DNA from: Alopecurus myosuroides
Taxonomy: Eukaryota; Streptophyta; Magnoliopsida; Poales; Poaceae
Length of the DNA stretch: 64,000 bases
Direction of reading: 5' to 3'
Assembly (NCBI GenBank): GCA_028641055.1
Contig: CM054062.1
Span: 234,868,376-234,932,375, forward strand
The notes beneath the pieces are model-generated. The model made no database searches. It worked only from the letters and a program-made list of their open reading frames with translations, and was not told the DNA's origin. A program made the translations under genes and the position numbers. Positions 10,902 to 22,152 of the stretch are shown piece after piece; position 1 is the stretch's first letter, and every line of letters starts with the position of its first letter.

Positions 10902-12140
10902 ACAGTCGTACGCCTCCGTCCGTGCTAGCGGCGCCTCTGGCACCACAGCGACCGGGCGGGCGGCTGGCTGCCCCTACTCTGCAGAGTGAGCGGCTGAGCG
11001 CGCTTCACAACTGACCAGCCGCACGAACCCGTCGGTTGCTCGATTTGCTCGTCCTCGCAGACCCTCCATTCGAGGCAGACATCCGATGCGTGCCGCACAG
11101 GCCACAACAGCGATGCGCTGCCCCCCGCGCCGTACATACGCACATACGTATAAGGCTTTGTCGGACGACAGCTACGAGCTTGGAGAATGCATCGGTGACC
11201 CGGGTGGTGGCGAGCCCCACCGCGGAGCGGGAGAAGAGGGAGCTCGTGAGTGCCAGATTGCTTTCTCCTGCCGCCGATCGACCAGAGAGAGAGAGCACAC
11301 CGCCGGCCAGAGGCCCGAGCATATCGAGAGAGGGGAGCTCGCTAAAGCTGGGAGGACGGAAATGCTGGGTTATGTGGAGGTGGAGCCGAGCGGAGCTGCA
11401 CAAGTGAGGATGAGGAGCGGAGTAGGATGGATTCAGATTGAGAAGGATCATGAGGACGAGTGTATCACGACAGCTGGCTAGTAGGTTGTAGGTAGTGACT
11501 CGTGAGGAGGAGATGCAGGTGTCAGGTGAGTGAGAAAGATCGGGAGAGCTTGAGAATTGAGATGGTTTGGAAGAAATATTCTTGTTGCTATTATCTTCTT
11601 CTTTTTTTTTTTTTTGCAAAAAGGCTTTATCTGATTGCTCTATGGCGATTAAAAAATTGGTTGTGATTAGTTGTGTCATTGCAATGTACTAATGCTTTGT
11701 AGAATTTACTATTTCGATACAATAATAGACCAATGATTAATTTTATTTTAGTGTAACGTTAAAGTTGTTCTATGGGAATCTTTTTGCAAAATAAAATTAT
11801 GAAATTAATTTTGACATAGATAGTCTCACACACAATTGAATCACTTTTATTAATAAGATTATATCTTTTTTTAGCGTACTCTTTTGAACTACATTAACTA
11901 TAATATATATTGGGTGTAAACGAAGAATATTGAGATTCATAACAACATATGTGGACATGGTGAGGAGGAACACAAGATGCGCAACCACTAAAGATCATCG
12001 ACATGATGAGAAAGCAATGCATAAAGATTAATGGGAGAATAATGGCATTGATCATTGGAGACAACTTGGAAGATGAGTTAAGCACTACCATGATAAGTTC
12101 AATGGGGATAACATCAATTCTTTTACACATCTTAAATTTT
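10902..12140. other. Possible Helitron body, no gene recognised
   Basis: This interval has GC-rich sequence (10,900-11,500) followed by AT-rich sequence. ORFs on both strands lack recognisable motifs; the longest (11679-11005, minus) is low-complexity. It may be the interior of the Helitron whose 3' end is at 12141-12169, but the 5' terminus was not found. Confidence 0.35.
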
Positions 12141-12169
12141 TCCGTTGCAACGCACGGGCATTTAGCTAG
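12141..12169 (+). mobile_element. Helitron-like 3' terminus
   Basis: The sequence CCGTTGCAACGCACGG can fold into a short hairpin and is followed about 8 bp later by CTAG and then T, matching the hairpin plus CTRR end of plant Helitrons. The end coincides with the point where homology of copy C to copy A begins (about 12170). Confidence 0.5.
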
Positions 12170-12272
12170 TTAGTACTATAAATTAGTACTAGTAGTACTA
12201 AACTTGTGTTCCTGTCCATCGTTTTTTTAGCACTTTGTTTTTGCTTAGCTAAATCCATAGAGAAATGTTTAT

Positions 12273-12321
12273 TTTTTTGAAATGGGAACAATAGCTCCGG
12301 CCTCTGCATCGTGGTGATGCA
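12273..12321 (-). mobile_element. 49-bp LINE tail with 17-bp target duplication
   Basis: The exact direct repeat CATAGAGAAATGTTTAT (12256-12272 and 12322-12338) flanks a 49-bp insert that begins with TTTTTT and contains GGCCTCTGCATCGTGG. On the minus strand it reads as the last bases of a Triticeae LINE 3' UTR plus poly(A). Copy A (around 3885) lacks the insert. It is an extreme 5' truncation. Confidence 0.85.
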
Positions 12322-12498
12322 CATAGAGAAATGTTTATGAGACTGGTGTATGTATTTTTTGGTTTTGTCATCCACTCTTTTGCTTGTATCTAATCTAATC
12401 TACACTTGCGACCAGATTGATATCACAGAGTATTGCACATCGAGCCTGCATGACAAGCACTTGTATTCTCCTCGTAAGGTCTCATCCTGTCATCCAGG

Positions 12499-12849
12499 GT
12501 TATTATTGATAAGGTTGCTAAGTTAGGGGTGTCTCTGGGGGATTCACATAATATGGCAATGGAAACAGTAAATTCGTTGAAAAATATTGAACAATCTAGA
12601 ACTTTAGTAACCCTGTCAAACAATTTAAAATCTGATAAGGAAGGTATTGATGAATCTGATCACACTGAAGTGATGCATACGGCATCAAGCTTGTGTGAGG
12701 ACTATGACCTCGAGGGTGAGGTAGGTGTGGAGGATTGTGTGGATCCATGCACGCAGGATGTCATTTTGACATATTCCCGTAGGGAAAAAAATAAGGGGGG
12801 TGTGTCTAAACCAAGAAGGAGTGCTAGAATTAAAAAAATAAATTCTTGA
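12499..12849 (+). pseudogene. LINE ORF1 C-terminal fragment
   Basis: Open from the truncation point (reading VIIDKVAKLGVSLGDSH) to TGA at 12847-12849. The tail is basic (SKPRRSARIKKINS), as at the end of plant LINE ORF1 nucleic-acid-binding proteins. The gag-like and zinc-knuckle parts are lost with the 5' truncation. Its stop overlaps the ORF2 start codon. Confidence 0.7.
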
Positions 12850-15800
12850 TGAGAGGGTATTTTTGGAATTCTGACGGGTTTGGGGACACTGCCAAACATT
12901 GGGCTGTTAGGGAAGCTATTGTTGATTTGAAACTGGATTTTATTGCTATTAGTGAGACAGGGAGAAATAGTTTCAACATACCATTCTTGAATTTTCTGGC
13001 GGCAGGACTAGATTTTTGTTGGTATTGTCTGCCACCGCATGGGAGGTCGGGGGGTATTCTCATCGGTTTGAATTGTGCGTCTATAACGGTACAGTCTGTT
13101 ATGGCGGGTGATTTTTCAGTTAAATTGCATGTGCAATCAAAGGAGGATGGCTTCCTTTGGGCTCTGGTAATTGTCTATGGGGCTGCCCAGGATAACAAGA
13201 AACCAGAATTCCTTGCTGAGTTAGTAAGGATTTGTGATAATGAGACACGGCCTATTTTGGTAGGGGTGACTTTAATATCATTCGATCTAGTGATGAGAAA
13301 AACAACGATAATTTTAACCCTCGGTGGCCGTTTATTTTCAATGCCATCATTCAGAGCCTTGATTTAAAAGAATTGGAGATGTTTGGGAGACAATACACCT
13401 GGACAAGCCGTCGGGCTATTCCAACTTTGGAGAAGTTGGATAGAATACTCGCTAGTATTGAGTGGGAACTGAAATTTCCACTAGCGACTGTTCAGGCTTT
13501 AACTAGAGTTGGATCTGATCATAATCCATTGTTCCCAGATTGTGGATCTGCGGCTCATGTGGGGAACAAACCGTTGTTCTCGTTTGAGTTGGCTTGGTTA
13601 AAGGACCCCGGTTTTTTTGAGTTGATCAAGGTGGAATGGGAGTTGGTTTTGACTGGGTCCAATCCGATTGAACGTTGGCAAATGAAAATCAGACATCTTA
13701 GGAGTTTTTTTAGGGGATGGGCTAAGAATAGAGCTGGGGAATATAAGAGGCTTAGGGATAAGATTTTGTTGCTTATCAATGAGCTGGATTTGAGGGCGGA
13801 ATGTTCCCCCCTATCTGAGGCTGAGCGCTCTTCTAGAGCAGAAGCAGATGCCTTTCTTACGAAGTTGCGCCGGGAAGAGGAGTCCAAGCGGGCTCAGCGC
13901 GCAAAAGTTCGGCATATCCAGGAAGGGGGGAGTAACACTAGGTACTTCCATCTGGTTGCCAATGGGCGACATAGGAAAAAGAAAATCTTCCAGCTCGAGC
14001 AGGATGAAGGTACCATTGTGGGTCAACAAGATCTAAAAGTATTTATTTCTGAGTATTATAAAAAATTGTTTGGAGCGTCGGATCCAACCAATATTTCGTT
14101 AGATGAGACGAGAATAGATGATATTACTCAGGTGACACAAGAGGAGAATTTGATGCTCACGCAGCCTTTTACTGAAAAGGAAGTTCGTGACGCCATTTCT
14201 CAAATGGAGCCTAATAAGGCGCCAGGACCTGATGGTTTCCCGCGGAGTTTTACAAGTTCTCCTGGGAGTTTATTAAACTAGACTTGATGGCAATGTTTAA
14301 TCAGCTGCACGAGGGTGATCTGGACTTGTTCAAGTTGAACTTTGTCACGATCATCCTACTTTCTAAGAAGGAAGATGCAAGCAGGATTGAACAATATCGG
14401 CCTATCTGTTTATTGAATGTGAGTTTCAAGATTTTTACTAAAGTAGGAACAAATAGAGTAACCTCTATTGCTAAGAGGGTTATTCGTCCTTCCCAATCAG
14501 CATTCCTTCCAGGAAGGAATATTTTGGAAGGGGTGGTTGTACTACATGAAACCATTCATGAACTCAAAAAGAAAAAATTGGATGGGGTTTTGTTTAAGAT
14601 TGACTTCGAGAAAGCATATGATAAAGTTAATTGGAAGTTCTTGCAACAGACTCTACGCATGAAAGGTTTTGACCCAAGATGGTGTCAATGGGTTGAGAGT
14701 TTTGTGCAAGGGGGTAGTGTGGGCATTCGGGTGAATGATGACATCGGTCATTACTTCCAAACACTCAAAGGGTTAAGACAGGGGGATCCGTTATCTCCTA
14801 TTTTGTTTAATCTAGTGGCTGATATGCTAGCTTTACTTATTGATAGAGCCAAAGAGGAGGGTCAGGTGGGAGGTTTGATTCCTCATCTTGTGGAAGGTGG
14901 GGTATCAATACTCCAGTACGCTGACGATACGATTCTCTTTATGGAGCATGATCTAGAAAAGGCAGTTAATATGAAACTAATCCTGTCCATCTTCGAGCAG
15001 TTGTCTGGTCTTAAAATTAATTTTCATAAGAGCGAGATTTTTTGTTTTGGGAAGGCTACTGATTGTGAGGACCAGTATAGAGATATTTTTGGGTGTGACA
15101 TTGGTGTTCTACCCTTTAAGTATCTTGGTATCCCTATTCACCATCGTAAGCTGCTCAATAGAGAGTGGAAACCGGTGGAAGATCGGTTTGAGCAGAAGCT
15201 GAGTTCTTAGATAGGAAAACTGTTGTCTTACGGTGATCGCTTGATTCTTATTAACTCGGTTTTGTCAAGTTTACCGATGTTTCTCTTATTTTTCTTTCCG
15301 ATTCCCATTGGATTTCGAAAGAGATTAGATTATTATAGATCTCGTTTCTTCTGGCAGTCTGATAAAACCAAACGGAAGTATAGATTGACCAAGTGGAACA
15401 TAGTTTGTCTTTGGGTATTGAATGCCTAGACATTAAAAATAAATGTTTATTAAGCAAGTGGCTTTTTAAACTTTTATCGGAGGATGGCATCTGGCACGAA
15501 TTACTGCACAATAAGTACATCCGGGGAAAACCTCTCACGCAGGTGGAGGCTAAACCCACGGATTCACCTTTTTGGAAAGGTATTATGAGTGTTAAGCAAG
15601 ACTTCTTTAAGCATGTTGCTTGCACAATTGGGAATGGTCAGGGTGTTAGATTTTGGGAGGACCCGTGGCTGGCGGGAAGACCTTTAGCTCTGCAATATCC
15701 CACGTTGTATAATATTGCGCGTAATAAGAATGTGCTAGTTGGTAATGTTCTAGGTCAAGAGAATCTAAATATTGCGTTCAGGCGATCCTTGACTGGGAAT

Positions 15801-16508
15801 AATTGGATTAATTGGCTACATTTGGTAGAGAGACTGATGGCAATATCTCTGTCCGAGGAACAAGATACCTTCTCCTGGAAGTTGACAACCTCGGGTTGTT
15901 TCTCAGTTAAATCCTATTATAAGGAAATTATGAATGGCAATACGAGATTTTTGCATACATACCTCTGGAAATTAAAAGTACCTTTAAAGATTAAAATATT
16001 TATGTGGTTTCTCTTTCGAAAAGAGATACTTACAAAGGATAATTTGGTGAAAAGAAGATGGACCGGATGTAAGAAGTGTGTTTTCTGTGATTGTGATGAG
16101 ACGGTTGATCACCTGTTTATCAATTGTAATTTTGCTAAAAGTATTTGGAGACTAGTCCACTTCACTTTTAGTATATCACCTCCTAATAACGTTAATAACA
16201 TGTTTGGGACATGGTTAAACGGGGTAGATAAATCTACTAAAGCTAGTATACGCATCGGTGTATGTGCTTTTCTTTGGGCAATTTGGAATTGCCGCAATGA
16301 TATAATTTTTAACAATTTGGTGGTCGATAATTTTTTGCAGGTGGTTCATCGGGCTACGCACTGGATCCACATGTGGTCTCTTCTCCTACCAGACGACCAG
16401 CGTGGACGTTTAGATGCAGGATGTACTCGGCTGATGGCGGTCGTACGAGCTATCTTCGGCCAGGATGGATGGTTGCATGATCGTAGAGTACAATGGATCC
16501 CAGACTAG
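12849..16508 (+). pseudogene. LINE ORF2: endonuclease, reverse transcriptase and zf-RVT, broken
   Basis: Domains in order: an APE-type endonuclease (12849 to about 13500, including LDFIAISETG), a linker helix (RAQRAKVRHIQEGGSNTRYF), then reverse transcriptase with APGPDGF near 14222, FKIDFEKAYDKVNW near 14600, LRQGDPLSPILF near 14775 and the catalytic YADD at 14917-14928. The C-terminal zinc-binding RVT-associated domain lies near 15950-16220. Lesions: a 1-nt loss near 13262, a 1-nt loss near 14238, TGG to TAG at 15208-15210, and a short frame-shifting deletion near 15405. The frame ends at TAG 16506-16508. Together these rule out an active ORF2. Confidence 0.9.
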
Positions 16509-17850
16509 TGATGTTGGTTTTTAGGTGGTTGATCTATGTAGCCACATTGCTAGACCGCTGGATTGTTCTCTTTTATTTTGATGTACTGTAATACTGGGAT
16601 GTTGCCTTATTATTAATAAATAGCCGTGTGCATCGCGGAGGCTGGGTTACCATTAAAAAAAAAAAAAAAAGCTACGGCTGATCAGTTCTCTTCTTGCAGT
16701 GAAAGGCCACAGGTATTGCATATCTCCACCATTGCTGTTCTGTTGCATTTCACATGATCTGACCTCGGACACGGCAACAGAGACCGAAACCCAATTTGAG
16801 ACGAACACAGAACCTGATCCCATGCCCAATATTGCGCCAGAAGCAACGCGCTTTTGATGATCTAACAACCACGGATGGAGGCGCGTTGGGACGAGTGAGC
16901 GGGAGACAATGCTGCTAAGCTTTAACGCAACCCCGTGACAGATTTCGTTGTGGCGCAGCGCTCGCTCTTGGTGCGATGTCTCCCCGCCTAAACACATTTT
17001 AGGTAGCAGATCAGTGGCTAGCAGGCAAACCGCGAACGTGTGCGTGTAATACTACATACGTGCACTGTTCTTCCTCCCCGCCGCGTCCTTTTCTTGATGG
17101 ATTCGTTTCAGCTTCCCTACTCCCAGCCACTAACCATGCTTCATGATCATTTTTTCTCCTAAATAGTAGGTAGTAGGAGCAGTACAGTATATGATTTTTT
17201 TTTGTGCGCGTGTGGTGTCCTGTTTACGTTGCATGCCGTGGCGAATAGGCAAGAAAGAAAGCGATGCCTCGAAACAACTTTTGTCCGGAAAGAATTGGAA
17301 TCCATTTTGCTGCGTGAATCGTGCTTGTCGTGGTGGTGAGTGTACTTCACTCCGCCGTACGTACGTAGCGCATTCCATCGGGCGACCAGCAGGGAGATTG
17401 CTTAGGTTTCAGGGGATCGGTTAGCTAACGGACAGTTACGTTAAACCTGATGGATTAGTCACGTCGCTGTATATATACGTGGAGGTAGTTACGGATAGCT
17501 AGCTTCCCTATGGGAGATGCTGTTCACTGCTTCACATCGCTTTACTTGGACCTAGCTAGCTAAAGCTTGTCGAGAAGAAATGTTGCGCGGCACTGTTGTT
17601 GGAGCCTCATGTCCTAGCTTGCTTCTTTGATTGAATGGATCTGTGTATTTTCTCCTAAGTATGTACATGCATCGAGCCTGAAAATGATTTTGAACCCTGA
17701 CGCTGTTTGGAAAATTTTGTTCAGAGCTGCAGGATGCACGTGTTTTTATTTCGCTCTGAATGTAGCTCAATGTGATCCATGCATGATGCATCCCTGGTAC
17801 CTGGGTCTCCAAAAAGAACGAATAGCACACGCTAGTCCAGTAGTACATAC

Positions 17851-18084
17851 TTTTTAGAGAAAAGGCGCCCGTCCGGCTTTATTAAGGAAAGCCACAAGGT
17901 TTCGATACAAAAGTTTACACCATAAACGACTGGGGACAAACCCAGTTTTGAGAAGCGAGAACAAAGTTCAATCAAAAGACATGAAGAGCAAGGAAAACAA
18001 AAAGCACTAAAACTACAGTTTCAGCCCACTCCGCTCCGAACCAGGAAGAACGCGCGATCCACCATGCCCTTCAAAGCCTCCTTC
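17851..18084 (-). mobile_element. LINE 2, 3' end (separated from its body by the CACTA)
   Basis: Minus-strand LINE 3' UTR and the last ORF2 codons (about 18084-18013). The plus-strand left edge TTTTTAGAGAAAAGGCGCCC is the complement of a grass LINE tail. It lies at the end of copy C, directly left of the CACTA, and continues at 26078. Confidence 0.75.
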
Positions 18085-18119
18085 CACTAGTGGAAACAAC
18101 CCCTCTCGTCCAGGGGGCC

Positions 18120-18345
18120 GGGGGGCAGCTGTCCCGGTTGCAACCAAATCCGGGACAAATGCCCTGCATTGGTCCCGGTTCGTGCGCCCGGGGCAACAGG
18201 AATCGCCTGGGCGCATTGGTCCCGGTTCGTGGGGGGCATATCGGTCCCGGCTCGTGCCACGGACCGGGACCAATGCCTAGCCACAGGCCACGTGGCACGC
18301 GCATGACCTGTTGTCCCGGTTTAGTCCACGAACCGGGACCAATGC
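18120..18345. repeat. CACTA left subterminal repeats
   Basis: At least six direct and inverted copies of GGTCCCGGTTCGTG-like motifs (for example near 18170, 18220, 18246 and 18318, with inverse GAACCGGGACCAATGC near 18330). In CACTA elements such arrays bind the TNPA-type protein. Confidence 0.8.
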
Positions 18346-18355
18346 CCCCTTCCAC

Positions 18356-18363
18356 TATATATA
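18356..18363 (+). promoter_or_regulatory. Probable TATA box of the CACTA transposase transcript
   Basis: TATATATA between the subterminal repeats and the transposase gene, about 270 bp before the start codon at 18632. An intron acceptor-like GATGTAG directly precedes that start, so a 5' UTR intron is likely. Confidence 0.5.
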
Positions 18364-18631
18364 CTGCCCCAGCCCCCCCTCCTTCCATCTTTTTTTTTGC
18401 TTGGAGGTGTGAGAGAGTGTTGTGTTAGTGTGTTTTTTTTTACTATGCACACGAGGTGTTCGACGAAATTCCCGAGACGCACACAAGCTCACTGAAAATG
18501 GTATCTTCGACCGAGGTTAACAAATTATCTTTTTCATCTGTAACTGATACATAAAAAAGTATTATTTGTCGATGTACTGTGGTCATCTCTGTATTAATAT
18601 GTATTTTGATAAACTTAATTATATGATGTAG

Positions 18632-21600
18632 ATGGATGCACGGCAGCGATGGATGTACGGTGACCGACGCACCTCCGAGTATATGGCAGGCCTGAATGCA
18701 TTTCTTGCTGTAGCTCAGGCGAACAAAGATAATGGCTTCATGTTGCCCATGTGTTGATTGTCGGAACGTCAGAGAACATTCTTCCGAAAGAATCCTTCAC
18801 GGCCATCTACTACGGAGAGGTTTCATGCCCAGCTATAATTGCTGGACCAAGCATGGAGAAAGAGGGGTTGTGATGGAAGACGATGAAGAAGAAGAAGAAG
18901 ATCCTTTGTTCCCTGAATACGACGATACTGCAATGGAAGAGAATGCAGAAGAAGGTGGTGATCAAGAACAGGCATCAGAAGAGCCCGATGATGATCTTGG
19001 CCGAGTTATTGCTGATGCAAGGGAAGACTGTGAAAATAAATTGGAGAGGTTGAAGCTGGACAACATGTTACAGGATCACAAAAAATTGTTATACCCAAAT
19101 TGCGAAGATGGTAGCACAAAGCTCGGTACCACACTGGAGTTGCTGAAATGGAAGGCACAAAACGGTGTGACTGACAAGGCATTTGAGAGTTTACTTCAAC
19201 TAATGAAGCCAAAACTTCCAAAGGATAACGAATTGCCTGAGAGTACGTACGAAGCAAAGAAAGCTCTCTGCCCTCTAGGATTAGATGTGCAGAAGATACA
19301 TGCATGCATTAATGACTGCATTCTCTTCCGCGGTGAGAAGTACGAGAATTTGGATGAATGTCCGATATGCACTGCACTGCGGTATAAGATCAGAGCAGAT
19401 GATCCTGGTGATGTTGACGGCGAGCCCCCCCGTAAGAGGGTTCCTGCTAAGGTGATGTGGTATGCTCCTATAATACCACGGCTGAAACGTCTGTTTAGAA
19501 ACAAAGAGCATGCTAGGTTGTTGCGATGGCACAAAGAAGACCGTAAGAAAGATGGAAAGTTGAGGCACCCCGCCGATGGATCGCAGTGGAGAAAGATCGA
19601 GAGAGACTTTCCAGACTTTGCAGGAGAGGCGAGAAACTTATGGTTTGGTCTAAGTACAGATGGCTTTAATCCTTTTGGGGAGCAGAGCTCCAGTCATAGC
19701 ACTTGGCCTGTAACTCTATGTATGTACAACCTTCCTCCTTGGTTGTGCATGAAGCGCAAGTTCATTATGATGCCAGTTCTCATCCAAGGCCCGAGGCAAC
19801 CTGGCAACGACATTGATGTGTATCTAAGGCCATTAGTGGAAGAACTTTTAGAATTGTGGGGCAAACCAGGTGTACGTGTGTGGGATGAGAACGAACAAAA
19901 GCCATTTGACCTACGGGCGTTGCTTTTCGTGACCATCAATGATTGGCCAGCTCTTAGTAACATTTCCGGTCATACAAACAAGGGATACAATGCATGCACA
20001 CACTGTTTAGATAAGACTGACAGTGTTTTTTTGGATAAATGTAAAAAGGTTGTATACCTGGGGCATCGTAGATTTCTTCCGATCAAGCATCCCTTAACGA
20101 AAAAAGGAGGGAAGCATTTCAGAGGTGAGGCAGATAACCGAAAGAAGCCTGAGCTCCGTAGTGGTAATGATATATTCGATATGGTCAAGGACCTAGAAGT
20201 AATCTTTGGTAAGGCTGCTGGCAGCCAACCAGTTCCGTACGGCCCTGATAAGCGGGCACCCATGTGGAAGAAGAAATCTATATTTTGGGAGCTACCCTAT
20301 TGGAAAGTTTTAGATGTCCGGTCTTCGATCGACGTGATGCACGTGGCAAAGAATCTTTGTGTCAATCTGCTATGCTTCCTGGGCGTGTATGGGAAGTCAA
20401 AAGATACGCCTGAAGCACGGGAGGACCAGCAACGTATGAAAGACCCAAGCAACAAGCACACAGATACAGGGCGCCATTCCTTAAGCAGCTACGCTCTTAC
20501 TAAAGCAGAGAAGGAAATATTCTTTGAAGTCCTTTACAGTATCAAGGTTCCGTCTGGCTTCTCGTCGAATATAAAGGGGATAATAAACATGGCAGAGAAA
20601 AAATTCCAAAACCTGAAGTCTCATGACTGCCACGTGATTATGACGCAATTGCTTCCGATTGCATTGAGGGGGCTTCTACCGGAAAATGTTCGAGTACCCA
20701 TTGTGAAGCTATGTGCATTCATGAACGCAATATCTCAGAAGGTAATCGATCCAGAAATTCTGACAAGATTACAGAGGGATGTGGTCCAGTGTCTTGTTAG
20801 TTTTGAGTTGGTGTTCCCACCATCCTTCTTCAACATTATGACTCATCTCCTTGTTCACCTATGTGAAGAGATTCATATTCTCGGTCCGGTATTTCTACAC
20901 AATATGTTCCCCTTTGAGAGGTTCATGGGAGTCTTGAAGAAATATGTTCATAACCGTGCTAGGCCAGAAGGAAGCATCTCGAAGGGCTATGGAACAGAGG
21001 AGGTCATTGGGTTCTGTGTTGACTTTATTCCTGACCTTAAGACAATTGGTGTTCCTGAATCGCGGCATGAGGGGAGACTGAGGGGAAAAGGAACGCTGGG
21101 AAAGAAAACAATGATACCTAGGGACGGGCATTCTTTGACCAAAGCACACTACACAGTTCTACAAAATTCTATGTTCATGGCTACGTATGTCGAGGAACAC
21201 AAGAATATTGTACGGTCTGCAAACCCGGGGAAGGATGACTCATGGATTAAACGCGAACACATGGAGACTTTCGGAAGTTGGTTGCAAACACGTCTTATAA
21301 ATGACACCACTGTTGAAGATCAGCTATACATGTTGGCAGGGTCACCATCTTCGACTATTGGGAGTTTTCAAGGGTACGAGATAAATGGGAATACATTTTA
21401 CACGAGCTCCCAAGATAAGAAGAGCACCAACCAAAACAGTGGTGTCCGCTTTGATACAACAAACGAGAATGGAAAAACTGACACATACTATGGTTACATA
21501 GAGGAGATATGGGAACTTGACTATGGACCTTCTTTTAAGGTCCCTTTGTTCAAGTGCAAATGGGTCAACCTGAATGGAGAAGGGGTAAAGGTAGACCCGC

Positions 21601-21933
21601 TTTATGGAATGACAACAGTGGATCTCAACTGTATTGGTTACAATGACGAACCATTCGTTCTAGCCAATGATGTGGCTCAGGTCTTCTATGTGAAGGACAT
21701 GTCTTCCAGACCGAAGAAAAGAAAAAAATAAGGGAACAATTTCATCATACGATGAGCCGAAGCGTCACATAGTTCTCTCAGGGAAAAGAAACATCGTGGG
21801 AATCGAGGACACGACATACATGTCAGAAGATTATAATAAGTTTGTTGAAATTCCACCCTTCACAGTGAAAGCTGACCCCACCATCCCGTTAAATAATGAA
21901 GATGCTCCATGGTTACGGCCGAAGCGATCATAA
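18632..21933 (+). pseudogene. CACTA transposase (TNPD / TNP2 type), two frameshifts
   Basis: Mediates excision and integration of CACTA elements. The protein starts at ATG 18632 (MDARQRWMYGDRRTSEYM), the N-terminal transposase-associated domain. The frame changes near 18744 between KDNGFM and CPCVDCRN, then runs 999 codons from 18732. Middle: a transposase_21-type domain (WFGLSTDGFNPFGEQSS; ACTHCLDKTDSVFLDKC; SSIDVMHVAKNLCVNLL). Later: DUF4218-like (SFELVFPPSFFNIMTH; NMFPFERFMGVLKKYV) and DUF4216-like (IWELDYGPSFKVPLFKCKW). An acidic stretch follows the N-terminal zinc-like region. A slip in the A-run at 21717-21730 gives a premature TAA, but homology continues in another frame to TAA 21931-21933 (DEPKRHIVLSGKRNIVG). 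Only these two lesions were found, so the decay is recent. Confidence 0.9.
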
Positions 21934-22152
21934 GCAAGGGACACAAAGAAAATTCAGAAGACTAGATAGGGATGTTGTTGGTGATGTGTAATAATAAACG
22001 TGGAATACATGATCATAGTTCTTATAACGTAGTATGAACGAGATTTTATTAACCAAAATGATATTTATATACATATTATGTGATTATGAATGGAGTAGGT
22101 GCAAGTTTGACCAATAATTTGTATTGATCGGTCAAAAGCTGGCAAGCATTGA

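Larger units (their letters stand above)
12498..16670 (+). mobile_element. LINE (L1-type non-LTR retrotransposon), 5'-truncated, with poly(A)
   Basis: Contains the end of ORF1, a broken ORF2 (endonuclease, reverse transcriptase, zf-RVT) and a 16-A tail (16655-16670). Comparison with copy A puts the insertion exactly between CATCCAG (ending 12497) and CTACGG (16672). At most G or AG is duplicated, so there is no normal target-site duplication. Confidence 0.9.
12170..17850 (+). repeat. Segmental duplication, copy C
   Basis: Bases 12175-12497 match 3800-4147 of copy A; 16671-17850 match 5499-5931 of A and 6431-8850 of B. The LINE at 12498-16670 separates the halves. Copy C ends where a second LINE (17851 onward) is inserted. 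It supplies the empty sites for the A and B insertions. Confidence 0.8.

Noticed and set aside
10217..11014. Similar ORFs on opposite strands (10217-10579 and 10781-11014)
   Set aside because: They are mirror translations of the terminal inverted repeats of the Mutator-type MITE.
11005..11679. 224-codon minus-strand ORF
   Set aside because: Ser-rich low-complexity translation overlapped by two plus-strand ORFs; no motif recognised.
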